Origin: Seiridium cupressi
Taxonomy: Eukaryota; Ascomycota; Sordariomycetes; Amphisphaeriales; Sporocadaceae
Assembly: GCA_036674765.1 (NCBI GenBank)
Contig: JARVKI010000023.1
Span: 310,001-374,000 of the forward strand
Direction: 5' to 3'
DNA: 64,000 nt
Every line of letters begins with the position of its first letter. Position 1 is the stretch's first letter. The notes under the pieces are model-generated. The model was given only the letters and a program-made list of their open reading frames with translations. It ran no database searches and was not told where the DNA came from. This document shows, piece by piece, positions 43,400-56,241 of this stretch. A program made the position numbers and the translations under genes.

Positions 43400-46300
43400 T
43401 GATGATCAAGTGCTACTGGAATAAATCGGAGACGGAGTTTTGGTTAATGGATTATACACCGGACAATATGATTTCACGTCGTCATTATAGGAGTCATTAC
43501 TAAGTAGACTGGGGCTCGTGCTTATTGAATATACCATTTAGACATGACATTCATCCCATATAATATCATGCTAAGTCATCCGTGATCCTCAATCTAATAC
43601 GCAACGTTCATACCGATGTTTACTGTAGTTACGAGACTTGGACCCGAACTGTCGGTTTCTCTTCTTCCCCTGCAATTCTTTCTTGCCATGGGGTACCATG
43701 CGTATGGCGCGGAACGCAAGGGATAAGGGCAGCCCGCATGCATGGCAGACACATGGCACGGTGTAGCTGAAAACATTGTTTGTGTCACAGGTCTATTCAG
43801 CACGGTATCATGTTTCACCGAACTGTATGATTGTTTATTCGGCTTCAGCCCTCTCGGAAACATTGAGGTCCCGGCCAGCAGTTACCGGTCCCGTTACCCA
43901 GCATGGGTCTTCCAGCTCCTCTCATTTTGTGCCACTCCGGTTTATTGCCTGCGGACCGGACGCCCTGCACGCCAATGCTGTTCAGCTATTTTGCCTTCTC
44001 GGTTGCACTATTGCCTGTATCTCCGCGTAGTGACCCCCACTGGCTCCTGGTGCAGGCAAGAAAGGCCGAGTCCAGGCCCGATCGCTGTCCATGTCGTCGC
44101 GAAGGACACTTTTCACAGGGATAAACAAGGAATTTTTGCCAGTCCGCAGTTTGGCTCGGTTGCGGACATAGGGCCGTTATCGAGCTGCAGACAGCGCTGC
44201 GTCCTGCACCTTGTAGTCCGACGCAAGTCCCTGGTTAGCGCGCAGGGAACACGAGGCATCAGAGTATAGCTAGGGTGTTTTGCTATAGTGGGCGGCCCAG
44301 GACAGGACCGGCAGCGTTCGACGCTATCCGCCACAGCGATCGGCCGGTTCAACGCTCGGCTTTGGTGCCGAAGGGACGTTCGTTGGGCGAAACGGCGTCG
44401 TTGTGCTCCAAGTATGGCCTATCGCAAGAAATGGTGTTGGCCATTGATTCGTATTGACGTACTTAACGTGGTGCTATCTACACAGTTCTAGCCACTCAAT
44501 TGTCCTCCGCAATCCCTGCACGATATGCAGAAGCGTTAACTTCTCGAAGCAAGGGGGTGATTTGTTGAGCGCAGCCTGTAGGGGCCCAATAGTGCAGATG
44601 ACGAGAGTTCAGCATCGCATACATGTACATGAAACATATGCCTACAGGCTTACTGAAGCCAACACAAACCCGGCAAATCGATCTAGGCTTATCTGCTACT
44701 TAGGATCGCCTGGAATTGCTGGAAATCTTTTCGTAGCCACTAAAGGCTTTTCACCTGATGCTCTTGCTATTAATATTTCTCCATGTCTACCTGAGTTGGC
44801 CGCAACGGCGTACGGCAAAGAGATCCGAGTTCGTGCTAATGGGATGGCCCGAAATTCCAGTCAATAGTTAGCCCCACAGTCTGGATGGTGACGAAAGGTC
44901 TCGAGTCTTAATTTACTCGGTGCTCAAATAAGTGTGATCAGATCCATCGATCTTTGGCGTACCCAGATTGGCATGTTGGAAACCCACTGGATCTCTGTCG
45001 ATGAGATTCTGGAATCTTGATCTTCGCTATCAAAATTGGGGATCGGAGCCTGTTGCCCGCCATTCCAGAGCTGTTTTAAGGACAAGGATTAGCATACTCG
45101 GTGCTGACAATACTATTACAGCACGTCCTAGCGCTGTCGCATCTGACTTGCTCCATCTTGAACTCTGTTCAATGGGACTGGCTTGACAAACTTTAGATCT
45201 CAGAGGTGAGATCAGGTGAATCGGCAGATCCGTCCATGGCCGTCATGACTTTAGCAACAGACGGTGAAACGGTGAAACCCGGAAGTCTCTATAGAGTCAG
45301 ATAATTACTGGTCACCGAAGAACGTGATCGAAACCGCCGTTGACCCGGCATGTCGGTAGTTGACTTTGGTTCTCTTTGGTGAATACACTGACTGGCAGAC
45401 ACTACGGCAAATACATTGCAACTTCGCTGGGTCAATTGATCAATCAAGGCATGCCGTCAACTTTCGTGCCAGCTATCCTATCTCTTGAGGCTGTCGCATT
45501 AGCATTCGTCCGCACTAACTGGGGACTACTGCTCGAAAAGCAGGATTTTCGAATAAGCGATGAACTTTGTTTTCCACGCAGCTGGCAGGCTGGCAGTTGA
45601 TTCTCCCAGCTCACCTCGCGTCTGTGGCGATTGAGATGCAATCTTCCTCCTAGATACGACATCAAGCGCTGCTATGCTGCCAGCGCATACAGGTAAGCGC
45701 TGCTGAAGCACACCAATAGGCAAAGTCGCGCCGTTGCAAGCCACAGGCTTGTTCCTCGTAAATCCTCGCCGCTTTAACCACACGATGTAGCTCGCGGGAG
45801 TACCTGAGCTGGCGCTCGCTATGACCTGGAACCAAGGCCAGCTATCGTAGCGGGTCGGTAGTCGCCCGGATCGCCGCCGGTGTTTAAAAAATCCGCTGTG
45901 CCAGTTCTCCCTAGCATCGACTCACTAGTGGCGTGCTAATAATTCTACCTCTTTTCTCAAAGGTACAGTCGCCTGCATGAATACGAGCCTCCTACCACCT
46001 GAAGAACTCTAAGCTCTTTTTGCCCGTCTCATCCCTGTCGCCAGGCGCCGCCTGCATGTACTCGGTACCTTCATCTGGTTTTAGTCGCCGTCCAAGCCAC
46101 AAATCAGAAGGATAACCCCGGCCCTGTCGATCAGAGGGGAAATCCTGTCGAAAACAAAAAAGCCGTTGTTGACAGGATCAGGCCCCAGCAGTACTGGTAC
46201 TGCTAATCTATAGCAAGGTGTTTTTTGCGCCAAGCCCGAATATTGAACTGGTTTTGGTGACCACCTGTGTGGTCTGCCTTGTATTGCCGCCAGTGGCTGT

Positions 46301-47736
46301 CATTATGACAATCTCTTCACTGAGGCATCCGGAGCTCTCTGCCCAAATCGTTCCAAGGCGAAGCCCCCTCCGCCTGGGAGGCACAATTATTTGCTCCCCA
46401 TGCTATTTCCTGCATAGTAGCGAGCTGGCGAAATTTGTCTCTGATCCACGTTTCTCTGCCTGCCGCGACTCGCAGCAACCCATCTCGGACAGATCTGACC
46501 AATGCGGTGTATGATCGAACACGAGCCGCGCCTCAGTCAGGTTGTTGGATGATTGGGCCATGGGTCCATGGCCACACACAGGCCCTCCGGACCCAGACTA
46601 AGGATTGGTCAAGCCTTTTCGGATCCTCATGAGCACGACCTCAAGTGGTGGTGCCTCCTCCTGAAGCCCACCGTGGGTATTCTGAGACCTCACTAGCACA
46701 CACGACTAAGTGTTACTTGCTATATCTTGCATACTAGCTCAGCAGACACTGGTAGTTTCCTTGATCATGTCGCTGAAACCCTGTAAGCACGATCAACTTT
46801 CCATTCCGCTGGGATGGCTAGTGTGTCTCGGTGGCTCCTGTGGTCGTGATGCCGTATCCGGAGATGGTTGTTTCTGGGCTTCCAAAATGGTCTTTCGGAG
46901 GCGCCTGACGCCCCTTCAGCACATGCGCATTATTCAGCTAGCTTTCAAGCTTCGTCAGTGGAATAGCTTCCCTGCGTGTCCGTCACAACGCATTAGACCC
47001 TCAGGTATCGCGGCTTTGTGACAGTTCACACGGATCCAGCGGAAATCCGTCCCAGTCTACCCATCTCAAAGAACCAAGGCCAAGGACCACTTACGCACGT
47101 CCAGCCCTGGTTGGTAACAGGTGATCGTGCGTGAGCTTTTGGGTTCTTAGACCAAGCACCTGCATATCAACTACCCACCTGTCCCAGCACCTGCAGGTCT
47201 ACCCTGTCCCTCTTTTCCTCTCATATCAGCCACTCTTTTCTTTCCTGTTCGTACAGACCCTAGTCCTTATCGTCAGACCCCGGTCCCTCGGTTACCAGGA
47301 TCGCCATATCTGTCTCGCCTTCCCGTCCTTACATATCTATACCCTGGCCAGCTACAGCTGCCTCCCACACTTCGTGAGGTCTCAGTAATCTCTGTCAACA
47401 ACAAAGGGTTTCGTCTCGAACCGTACATTCGCTTTTTAATGTGAGTGTGCTTCGTGACACTGTATTGTCTTGATCCAATACGCCTTGAGCGTCGCCATTG
47501 GCGTTTACCCGCCGCGTGCCTTCAAATCCTCCGTTATGCGGATTGTCAACCTTGTGTGTCAAGGCTCGTTGGGGCAAAGAAGTAAAGGCTGACTAAAGCA
47601 TGCAGTCAATCACAAGAGTGTCTCTCACTCTCTAATAGACCAAAAACAAGATCAATACACTATCGTTTTTGGTGTTACTAGCATAATCAGCTTGAATCAA
47701 CAGGCTCTCAGACACCGGAAGGTGTAGAAGGGAAGG
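43400..47736. other. long gene-poor stretch, 4.3 kb
   Basis: Open frames exist but are overlapping, rich in Cys and Arg and without motifs (for example 43742-44269). Several TCC/CTT-rich stretches lie near 47100-47400, perhaps in the promoter of the GT2 gene. No mobile-element hallmark was seen. Confidence 0.45.
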
Positions 47737-50696
47737 ATGGGCCTTTCAAGTTACTTCAAGGCCAAGAAGCCTGAAGAAAAGCAGCGGCCTACGCCAGGAG
47801 TAGCAGCCGCGACCACAGAGACGAGAAGCTCTGCACCGCTAGATCCCATCGATGGCTTCGAACTCCAACCCCCAACGCCGCATTTCGGCTCGTCCAGGAA
47901 CTCGATATCGGGACGCTCGACCCGCTCCAATGGCAGCTCCGTGTTCATGGATGATATCAAGCATGAGGTTATGGTGAACTACCTTTACCAGCAGCAATGC
48001 TCGCATCTCTGGGTCAGCGATGGAAGTGGAGAGGTCGAGGGAGTTCTCCTCCGCAAAGCGCGAGGACAATACATGGCCTGTCCGCCACAATTGGCTGAGT
48101 CGCCATTCTCAATTGCGGCTGCTGCGCTCAATCTTCCAGTACGTCCAATATTTCATCCTGTCTTGTAGAGAGGCCTTCAGCTGACCCGAACCAGTGCGCA
48201 ATGACTGTCAACTCGCGAGTGATCAAGACTTTCTTGTCGTGGTTTCCCGATGCTGTAGACGTGCCTTTGATGAACGGCCTAAGAATCCAGATCCTTCCTA
48301 CCATGGAAGACCTCCCAAGGGCACGGAAGCACCAATTTGCCGCGTTCATTGCATCCGAGGCGCTGCTTGTCGTCTGGGACGACGACGCGCTTCACTTGGT
48401 GGTGCGAGCCAAGGCAATCGAGTCGGAGCTGATGGAGCTCGTCTGGGAGGCCGGCAACGCAGGCGAAGACGACGAGAAGAAGGGTGTGCACGCAGTCAAC
48501 GAGTATGAGATCGACGAGGAGAGTGGTTCCATCAAGCCAGAAGCGCGCCCGGTGCATATGCAGAACACATACCTGGTTTCCATCACCATGGTTCTGGTCG
48601 TGACCTCGATTGGTGCTGCTTGGCGCCAGCTCGCTGTGGAAGTCTCGGTGGATGGCAGCTACGTGCGTCTTGCACTATGCGCGCTTTTCCCCATCCAGAT
48701 CTTCTTCACTCTCTTCTTCGCCCAGGTTATCGTCGGTTGTCTGGCTCAGATCTTTGGCCCCATTCGCCAGCTGTCCATCAACTCCAAGTTCTACTCTGCA
48801 CGGCCGCCGCCAAGAATCCAGTCCGGCGTCTTACCCCATCTCACTGTTCAGTGCCCTGTTTACAAGGAGGGTCTGGGCGGTGTCATTGCTCCCACTGTCA
48901 AGTCGATCAAGCAGGCCATCAGCACCTATGAGCTCCAGGGTGGTTCCGCCAATATCTTCATGAACGATGACGGTATGCAACTCATCTCGGAGGAAGAGCG
49001 CCAAGCCCGTATTGAATTCTATGCCGACCACAGCATCGGATGGGTCGCCCGTCCCAAGCATGGTGAAGATGGTTTCCTGCGTCGCGGAAAGTTCAAGAAG
49101 GCTTCCAACATGAACTTTGCTCTCATGATCTCCTGCAAGGTTGAAGAAAAGCTTGCGCAGTACACGCGCGGCCCCGAGTGGTCTCAGGTCGATGAAGCTC
49201 ATGCTTATGAAGAGTCTCTCAAGCTTGTTCTCGAGGAGAATGGCCGGGCATGGGCTGATGGTAACATCCGTGTTGGTGATTACATCTTGATCAGTAAGAA
49301 ACCCCATATCCCTTGCCTTATGACATTGCGATCTAACCTGCTGCAGTTGATTCCGATACTCGTGTTCCGTCTGACTGTATCCTTGATGCTGTATCCGAGA
49401 TGGAGCAGTCCCAAGATGTCGGTATCATGCAGTTCTCCTCCGGTGTCATGCAAGTTGTCCACACGTATTTCGAGAACGGTATCACGTTCTTCACCAATCT
49501 CATTTACAGTGCCATCCGATACACTGTCTCCAACGGTGATGTCGCTCCTTTCGTCGGTCACAACGCTATCCTGCGCTGGAGTGCGATTCAGCAGGTCAGC
49601 TATGAAGACGAAGATGGTTACGAGAAATTCTGGTCCGAAAGCCACGTGTCTGAGGATTTCGACATGTCTCTCCGTCTGCAATGTTCCGGCTACATCATCC
49701 GTCTTGCCGCCTGGGCTGGTGAAGGCTTCAAGGAAGGTGTGTCGCTGACTGTGTATGATGAACTTGCTCGTTGGGAAAAGTACGCATACGGATGTAACGA
49801 GTTGCTCTTCCATCCTATCCGTACTTGGCTCTGGCGAGGTCCCTTCACACCGCTGTTCCGTCGCTTCCTGTTATCCAACATCCGCTTCACCTCCAAGATC
49901 ACCGTCATCTCGTACATCGGCACATACTACGCCATCGGCGCCGCATGGATCCTGACCTCTGTCAACTACTTCGTCATGGGTTGGTACAACGGATATCTCG
50001 ACAAGTACTATGTCGACTCGTGGCAGGTCTGGTTCTCCATCATCATCGTGTTCAACGGTCTCGGTAACATCGCCCTTGCTGTCATGAGGTATCGTGTCGG
50101 TGAGCGCAGCCTCCTTGGTGCCGTATGGGAGAACTTCAAGTGGACCTTCATGCTGGCCATCTTCCTCGGCGGTCTCAGTCTGCACGTCTCTCAAGCTTTG
50201 CTGGCACACATGTTCGAAATTGACATGACCTGGGGCGCGACATCCAAGGAGGCCGAATTCTCCAACTTCTTTATTGAGGTTCCCAAAGTTTTGAAGAAGG
50301 TAAGATCTCCCTATTCTCCAGATCAGCCGCGACTTTTTCCCTTCCCCCCCTCGCCAGGTCTTTGCTTGTGCGTTTTCGGTTTTCAGCTCGGGCGACCCCC
50401 AACGGCGCAACGCCACATAAATACCCTATTCCCAATTTAGCCCGCTTCCGGTCCATCATTGGCCACTACAAACGAACAATCAAGCTGACATCATGTTTTC
50501 CCTGCAGTTTAAATTCTCCATGCTGTTCTCGCTGATCTTCATCGTCGGCATGATCATCTTGGCTGTCGCGCCGTTCGTGCCCTACGATTGGCGCATCACC
50601 GACTTCGTCGCAATCTTGCCCATGGCCACCGTCGCGACCTCGCATTTCTTGCTCCCATTGGCGCTCAACCCTGCGCTGATGACTTTCTCCTGGTAA
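47737..50696 (+). CDS. family 2 glycosyltransferase, processive polysaccharide-synthase type (hyphal-growth GT2)
   Basis: Join 47737-48138, 48195-49293, 49347-50299 and 50508-50696, giving 880 residues. Introns are 56, 53 and 208 nt. After a disordered N-terminus and TYLVSITMVLVVTSIGAAW/LFPIQIFFTLFFAQVIVG helices comes the GT2 core: HLTVQCPVYKEGLGGVI, ANIFMNDDGMQLISEEE, GKFKKASNMNFALMIS, IDSDTRVPSDCILD with the metal-binding DxD, HNAILRW, and SEDFDMSLRLQ (catalytic ED). ELLFHPIRTWLW occupies the place of QxxRW. Four or more C-terminal helices follow. Domain order matches the conserved fungal GT2 reported to be needed for hyphal extension on solid surfaces in wheat pathogens. The polymer made is not known. 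Cellulose-, hyaluronan- or chitin-synthase-like alternatives share the core. Confidence 0.92.
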
Positions 50697-51569
50697 ATTG
50701 GAAAATTACAGAAAATAAGCTTGTTAATGGTATATTACATAATGATCAATCGGGCTACGCCGCCTAGATTCGCTCGTTTGGAAATGGGATACACATATAG
50801 ACTGGGAAGGGCGTTGCTGAGCACATATTACACCACACACACATGCGTTTCTCTTTTCTGTCACGCAAAGATATCCGGGGTGGGACGTAACGGCTTTAAC
50901 GACTGGGCAATGCTAGACGGCGAGCCACTCATTAGAATACTACACATGGAGTGGAAGTAGGATCATTCCTACTTTCTCCCAAACGCGCTATAATAGAAGT
51001 ACATAATCGATGCATAACATTTAGTTGTCGTTTAGATGTGTGAATACTACATAAGGCGGTGTGGAATGTATTTTGAATGATTTTCTATCGAACATAGAGT
51101 TCGGTTGGTCTTTGATAGTGCTTCATGGATTTTTGGAGATTCAGGAAATAGGCATGAAAGGACTGTTGATGTACGGCGAGGCTCCAAGCACCGTTGATTT
51201 ACCGGACGAGGTGTAGTGGGTTAGCATGTGTGAATGGACGATAAAAAGTCTTCCGGTGAAAATGAGAGATCGTGTAAGAAATCAACATTGAGTGGGGGCC
51301 AGGTATGAGCATTCAGCATCTGCCTTACTGCTCATCGAGCTTCGAGTCTATTGCGATAAACTAAGTTAGCTGCCTTAATAGCAGTGAGCGAGGTGTGCCA
51401 TGACTCGAAGACCAGGTCCCACTCCGCTAGGGTTCTAGCGAATAATTACATCAGAACTCCTCGAGGTCGCTACCTGAGCGTTTTTATCATCACCGAACTC
51501 CATCAATTGCAAATACCCCACGTTGAGAGGGGAATCGACACAATTGCTTCTCCCAGGGTAACAACAGAT
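50697..51569. other. intergenic / bZIP promoter
   Basis: 873 bp, AT-rich at first. The bZIP frame is open upstream of 51570 but has no ATG, so that part is treated as 5'UTR or an unseen exon. Confidence 0.45.
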
Positions 51570-52349
51570 ATGCCCAGAAAGGTGGGTGGGTATGTTTCGG
51601 ACATCCCGAGACCATTATTGACGCCAGAAACACAGGTGCGGATTCCCCTCTCCCGCGACGAGAGCCGCCAGGCTCAGCAGCGTTCCCGGGCGCGCCATAG
51701 GGATTATGTCGCAAGCTTGGAAAGGCGCGTTGCCGAGTTCGAACAACAGGGGGTGCAAGCGACCGTGGATATGCAACGAGCTGCACGAGTTGTAGCGGTC
51801 AAGAACGAGAAACTCCTTGCTCTGCTAGCGCTTCATGGTGTCCATCAGCTTGAAATTGATGCGTTTCTTGCGATGCCAGATGTAATTGGGGCTACGAGTG
51901 CTGCTGGACCCCAAACTCAGCCCTTGCTCTCCCCTCCGTCAACAATGACTGCTCCTGCTGCATCACGTCCTCTGTCGATAGTCGCTGAACCGACATCCAG
52001 GAGCACTTCCGAGGAGTCGATGGCACCCGATCTTCCAATGGAAGTAAACAGGAGCATTTGTAACGAGGCATCTGATTGCAGACCTGCAAACCTTGGCGTA
52101 GATCAAACTAAGCAAAGCGTTTGCAATCCCCTTTCGAGGCAGTTAGCAACAGGGGCATCCGCCGAGAAAAGTCCTCATAGCAGGTCCTCTGGCGAAGTTA
52201 CATCATGTGAAACGGCAGCATCGATCATTGTCAACCTGCGTGGCAACGGAGATGTAGCAGAAGCACGCCAGGTGTTAGGATGTACGGACAACGCAGCCTG
52301 CTCTGTTAAGAACACCCATCTATTTCAATTGATGAATGAGTTGCCCTAG
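51570..52349 (+). CDS. bZIP transcription factor
   Basis: 259 residues from the first in-frame ATG (51570). The basic region is RDESRQAQQRSRARHRDYVASLERRV at about residues 31-56, followed by a leucine-zipper-like helix (VAVKNEKLLALLALHGVHQLEIDAFL). The basic region has the NxxxA-type position occupied by SRQAQQRSR, as in many fungal bZIPs with the 'RRSRARRKEYLQELE' pattern. The C-terminal block ASIIVNLRGNGDVAEARQVLGC and CSVKNTHLFQLMNEL is a conserved tail found in a group of Pezizomycotina bZIPs. It lies tail-to-tail with the ACR3 gene, 36 bp between stops. A role in arsenic response is suggested only by position; it does not look like a canonical Yap protein. A missed upstream exon is possible. 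Confidence 0.85.
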   Translation: MPRKVGGYVSDIPRPLLTPETQVRIPLSRDESRQAQQRSRARHRDYVASLERRVAEFEQQGVQATVDMQRAARVVAVKNEKLLALLALHGVHQLEIDAFLAMPDVIGATSAAGPQTQPLLSPPSTMTAPAASRPLSIVAEPTSRSTSEESMAPDLPMEVNRSICNEASDCRPANLGVDQTKQSVCNPLSRQLATGASAEKSPHSRSSGEVTSCETAASIIVNLRGNGDVAEARQVLGCTDNAACSVKNTHLFQLMNELP

Positions 52350-52385
52350 AAGGACCCTCTATGGATGAGCAAGGCTATAAAATGT

Positions 52386-53702
52386 CTAGTTCCATTTGTA
52401 TCGTCTCCCGAGCAGCTTGACCACATACACCAATGCGAGCAGCACTGGGACCTCGATCAGCGGCCCTACCGTGGCTGCCAACGCTTGATCACTGTCTGGT
52501 CCAAAAGTCGCCACTGCGACAGCGATGGCAAGCTCGAAGTTGTTGCTCGCCGCAGTGAAGCTTTGAGTGGCAGCCAAACCGTAGCCGAAACCAAGGCGGC
52601 GCGTAATCCAAAGTGTTAGAAAGAAGATGATCAGGAAGTACACGATCAGTGGAGCAGCCACGCGGACAACCGACACGATCTGGTGAACAACCTGGCGCCC
52701 TTGCGATGCGAACAGGACCAAGATGGTGTATAACAACCCGATGAGAGACCAAGGCGCAGCAAAGCGCAAGAAGACGTTTTGGTACCAGTCCGAACCACAA
52801 AGACGACGCAGGGCGAACCGAGTTATGATGGCAGCACCAAGAGGGATGCCCAAGAACACGGCTACGCTGGTGGCTACCACAGAATAAGAGACATTGATCG
52901 TGCTGTCGTCGTGACTGATTACGCGGATAAAGAAGATCGCTAATGGAGCAAAGAGGACCATTTGCAGTATCGAGTTGATCGCAACGAGTATCGCGCAGTA
53001 TTCGCTGTCACCGCCGGCAAGACCAGTCCAGATGAGAACCTATGAATACAATAGTCAGCCCCAATATTAAGATCACATCATGTTCGATGACTTACCATGG
53101 CAATGCATCTACCCAACCCAACAAGAATGAGACCTGCACGCAGCCCACTTTCGTCTGGCAAGAATGCCCATGATAACCCGAGCTGCAATTGTTTTAAGTC
53201 AGCCGCATTGATGAGGTTGACAAGGTATGCTCACCATTAGAAATGGGGCTATTATCCAGTTCATGAAGACGCTAAATAATATCTGCTTCCAGACGCCTCG
53301 ATGGGACATCATCTCATGAAGCGACTCGTATCGTACCTTGCAGAGAATTGGGTACATCATCACAAGCAAGCCGACCGCTGTTCCATAATGTCAATTGACT
53401 AATCGCGGCTATATGGGGCTGGAGGGGAGGCATAGCATACCGATAGGAACTGAAACGCCCACGAACTTCCCCTTCTGCAGTGCAGGGCCTGTCTCTGGTA
53501 CAAAATTCCCAAGTAGGATTCCTATCAGCATTGCTAGGAATATCCAGACGGCAAGAAAGCGATCGAGTAACCCGAGGGACTTGAAAGCCGAGACCTGCCC
53601 AAGTCCATTTTCATGGCCATCCTGGACTTGTTGCCTTTCCGGGTCGGCTTGGATGGATGTGGAGGTCTTCTCGCGGTCGCGGGTAGGAAGCGTACCACTC
53701 AT
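52386..53702 (-). CDS. ACR3: arsenite efflux permease ACR3
   Basis: Complement of join 52386-53039, 53096-53182, 53235-53377 and 53441-53702, giving 381 residues. Three introns of 56, 52 and 63 nt were placed by splice consensus and phase. Family motifs run across the joins: LGLLDRFLAVWIFLAMLIGILLG, VPIGAVGLLVMMYPILCKVRYE, WKQILFSVFMNWIIAPFLM, LILVGLGRCIAMVLIWTGLAGGD with the conserved Cys of helix 4, CAILVAINSILQMVLFAPLA, and SFTAASNNFELAIAVAVATFG. Ten membrane segments are expected. ACR3 proteins export As(III) and Sb(III) at the plasma membrane or into the vacuole using the proton gradient. No arsenate reductase is seen next to it. Confidence 0.95.
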
Positions 53703-54140
53703 ATTGGTTGCAGGTGTTAAGCTGTTCTTTAATTATCTTTTATTGCTATTCGTATCATATATTGTTGTTATTTTTGATTCTGACATGACCCAGAAAAAGA
53801 CATCGAGCAGTCAATTCATAAGTAGATACAATGATGGCTTTATTGATAATATATGGTTGTGTGTAAGTTGGCCAGCATGCAAGGAAAGTCATAGGTAGAC
53901 CAATCATATCTGGGGCATGACAGATGTTCTGACCCACCTAGCAAAGCTTTCCACTTTACTGGTTCGCGAATACCGAAAGACGGTGAGGTCAACACTATTT
54001 AATTATTCCAATGAAATTTATCAATACGTGTATCTCTCCAAATATAATGCATATAAAAATCTCATCTTGATGAATAAAAAATCAGCCAAGTTCCAATCCG
54101 GACCAAGTTTCTAGCTTGCTTCTTCCGTGCATATCATGCC
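53703..54140. other. AT-rich intergenic, ACR3 promoter and aldo/keto reductase 3' end
   Basis: 438 bp between two genes on the same strand. It is clearly AT-richer than its flanks. No motif was assigned. Confidence 0.5.
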
Positions 54141-55198
54141 TCAACCGTGTTGCCACATCATACTGGTCGTTCCAACGATTGAATCTTTCTCCAGGTCCGC
54201 CATCTCCTGCTCGGAGAGGAGCCACTCTTCACTGGCGGCCCGCGCATTCTCTTCCGCTTGTGTGGCATTCTTTACACCTCCCAGTGGAATTGCGCCCTTC
54301 TGTACCACCCACTTGAGAGCAACGGCACTGGGCTTCACATCATGGGTTGCAGCGACTTTGTGCAGTGTATCTAGCAGGGGGCTCAACTGCTCCATAGAAT
54401 AGTTGCCGAACCTACGACCTGACGGCGGCGGGTTCTTGGCAGTGTATTTTCCAGTCAGGCGACCCATACCACTAGACATGTACTGTCAGTAACTCTTCAG
54501 AAGGCATATTCACCCGGCGGGGTTACTCACAGGGGACTATAGGCCATCATCACGATGCCTCTCTGCTTACACTCCTCCAGCAACCCGCTCTTTTCAGGCA
54601 GTGTCCGCAGCAGTGAGAACTCGACCTGGTTGCTTGCGAGGCGCATGCCTCTCTTCTTCAGTGCTTCGTCCATCTTGATCATCTCATCCTTGCTGTAGTT
54701 GCTCACGCCCACAGCGCGCGCGAGTCCAAGCTCCACGCACTTTGCCAACCCACCCGCAACCGAGTCGATCGAGTTCAGGAAGTGGATTGGCCCGTGGATC
54801 TGATACAGGTCCATGGACTCCAACCCCATTCTCTCGAGGCTGTTGCGGCAGCTGTTCACGACGCCGCTCGGCATGAACAGCTTGGTCGGCGGCAGGGGGA
54901 TGGGCAGGTATTTGCTCGCGATGATGAGCTTCTGCTTGAACTCCTCTGGGCTGCCGTCGCGGAGCTGGCGGATGATGCGCTCCGATTCGCCGTTGCCGTA
55001 CACCTCGGCCGTGTCGACAAAGTTGAGCCCTTGCTTCTGCATTGTCTCCCAGGCGCCATTGAGCAGTTCACGGGCGTCCTCGCTTGCGTTCTTCCATGTC
55101 ATGTTATCTCCCCAGGCCCACGACCCGATGCAGATGTTGGGAAGCGGGATAGAGCCTGCCGACTCCTTGGCGTATTTGAGCGCGAAGCGGGCGGCCAT
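54141..55198 (-). CDS. aldo/keto reductase
   Basis: Complement of join 54141-54471 and 54531-55198, giving 332 residues. The 59-nt intron restores MAYSPLGMGRLTGKY. Catalytic tetrad candidates are Asp62 and Tyr67 (FVDTAEVYG), Lys96 (IIASKY) and His135 (DLYQIHGP). Further AKR features are VGVSNYSKDEM, ASNQVEFSLL, CKQRGIVMMAYSPL, and a C-terminal NADPH-binding stretch with IPLGGVKNATQAEEN. The protein has no targeting signal and is probably cytosolic. The family reduces aldehydes and ketones with NADPH. The sequence resembles the plant-type pyridoxal-reductase/AKR13-like group, but the substrate is open. The ATG at 55198 sits in ACACCATGGCC context. Confidence 0.93.
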
Positions 55199-56241
55199 GG
55201 TGTTGATTAGTATTCTTGATGTTATGGTAGGATGGTATATCTGATCACTAAGGTCTTGATAGCTTGTAGGTGGGTTGTCTGCGCGTTGTAGAGCCCAGGC
55301 TGCTTAAATAAAAAGACCTCGGTGAAGCTTGTGATGTCAAAGTTTCCGGGCTAATGAACTCCTATGGAATTCGTAAATCTTTACCGTACTCGCACTCGCA
55401 TCTGTTCGTCCTCGTGCTCTTCCAGTTGCCTAGTGATCGCCATGCTCGACTAGGCACGTCTAATGCGTCATATGCCGAGACATCCCTGAAACATGGCGCG
55501 CAATTTGAAGTGCCGTACTCCGTCTCCACTTGTTATTATTCCGTTGGGGTGAAAGACGAGCCGGAACCCATGGGTTCGCCAAAAGAAGGAGGATTGGAAC
55601 AATTTAGCTATCTTCAATCTAGAGCGTTGAGTAAACATTCGTTGGTTATTTGATTCGGGAGTACGACACTGTAGAGTAATTGAGAATATACTGCATGTTG
55701 ACGTAAGCGCTAGCAAACTCATTGGCCGCTGGGTTTGTCGTCCTCGCTTGACCCGCATCTCTTGGCTCAATTGCAATACGCTGCAAGCCGTTGGAAAGAG
55801 AATATTCAAGCAGCATATATGTCTGACCAAATAGAAAGAAGAAGTTGCAGACATGTAGACATTGGTGAATAGGACTATCGGAGGCAAGCCTGGAAGCCTC
55901 CGATCAGAGTGCTTCACCTAAATGATCAGCAAGAAATCTTGTCGGCGGTATTATTGCCTGGTTTTCCTGGGCGAATGAAAGTTCTGAGGAAACAGGCGTA
56001 TGCAAAAGTCATTGCGACTCTGTGAACACATTTTGAACAATCCCGTTTTTATTGTCGGCGACCCAGCAAATTCCTTTGCCGCAATAGCAACTATGAACTT
56101 AGGGGACAATTTCCCTGGTATGGCACCAGCGGCTGTGGGAGACGGCTCATCACACTCTTCCCGAGCATCTCCCCTTCGCGGCACTGCATCCATCCACGCA
56201 TCTCACGTTTTGCCAGATCGTGCTCCATCCCGGTCTAGATC
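55199..56241. other. intergenic, 1.0 kb
   Basis: Promoter of the aldo/keto reductase and 3' flank of the J-protein gene. Open frames near 55354-55917 on both strands overlap and lack motifs. Confidence 0.5.

Noticed and set aside
43742..44269. Plus-strand frame of about 175 codons
   Set aside because: Cys/Arg/Ser-heavy random-looking translation overlapped by other open frames; no motif.
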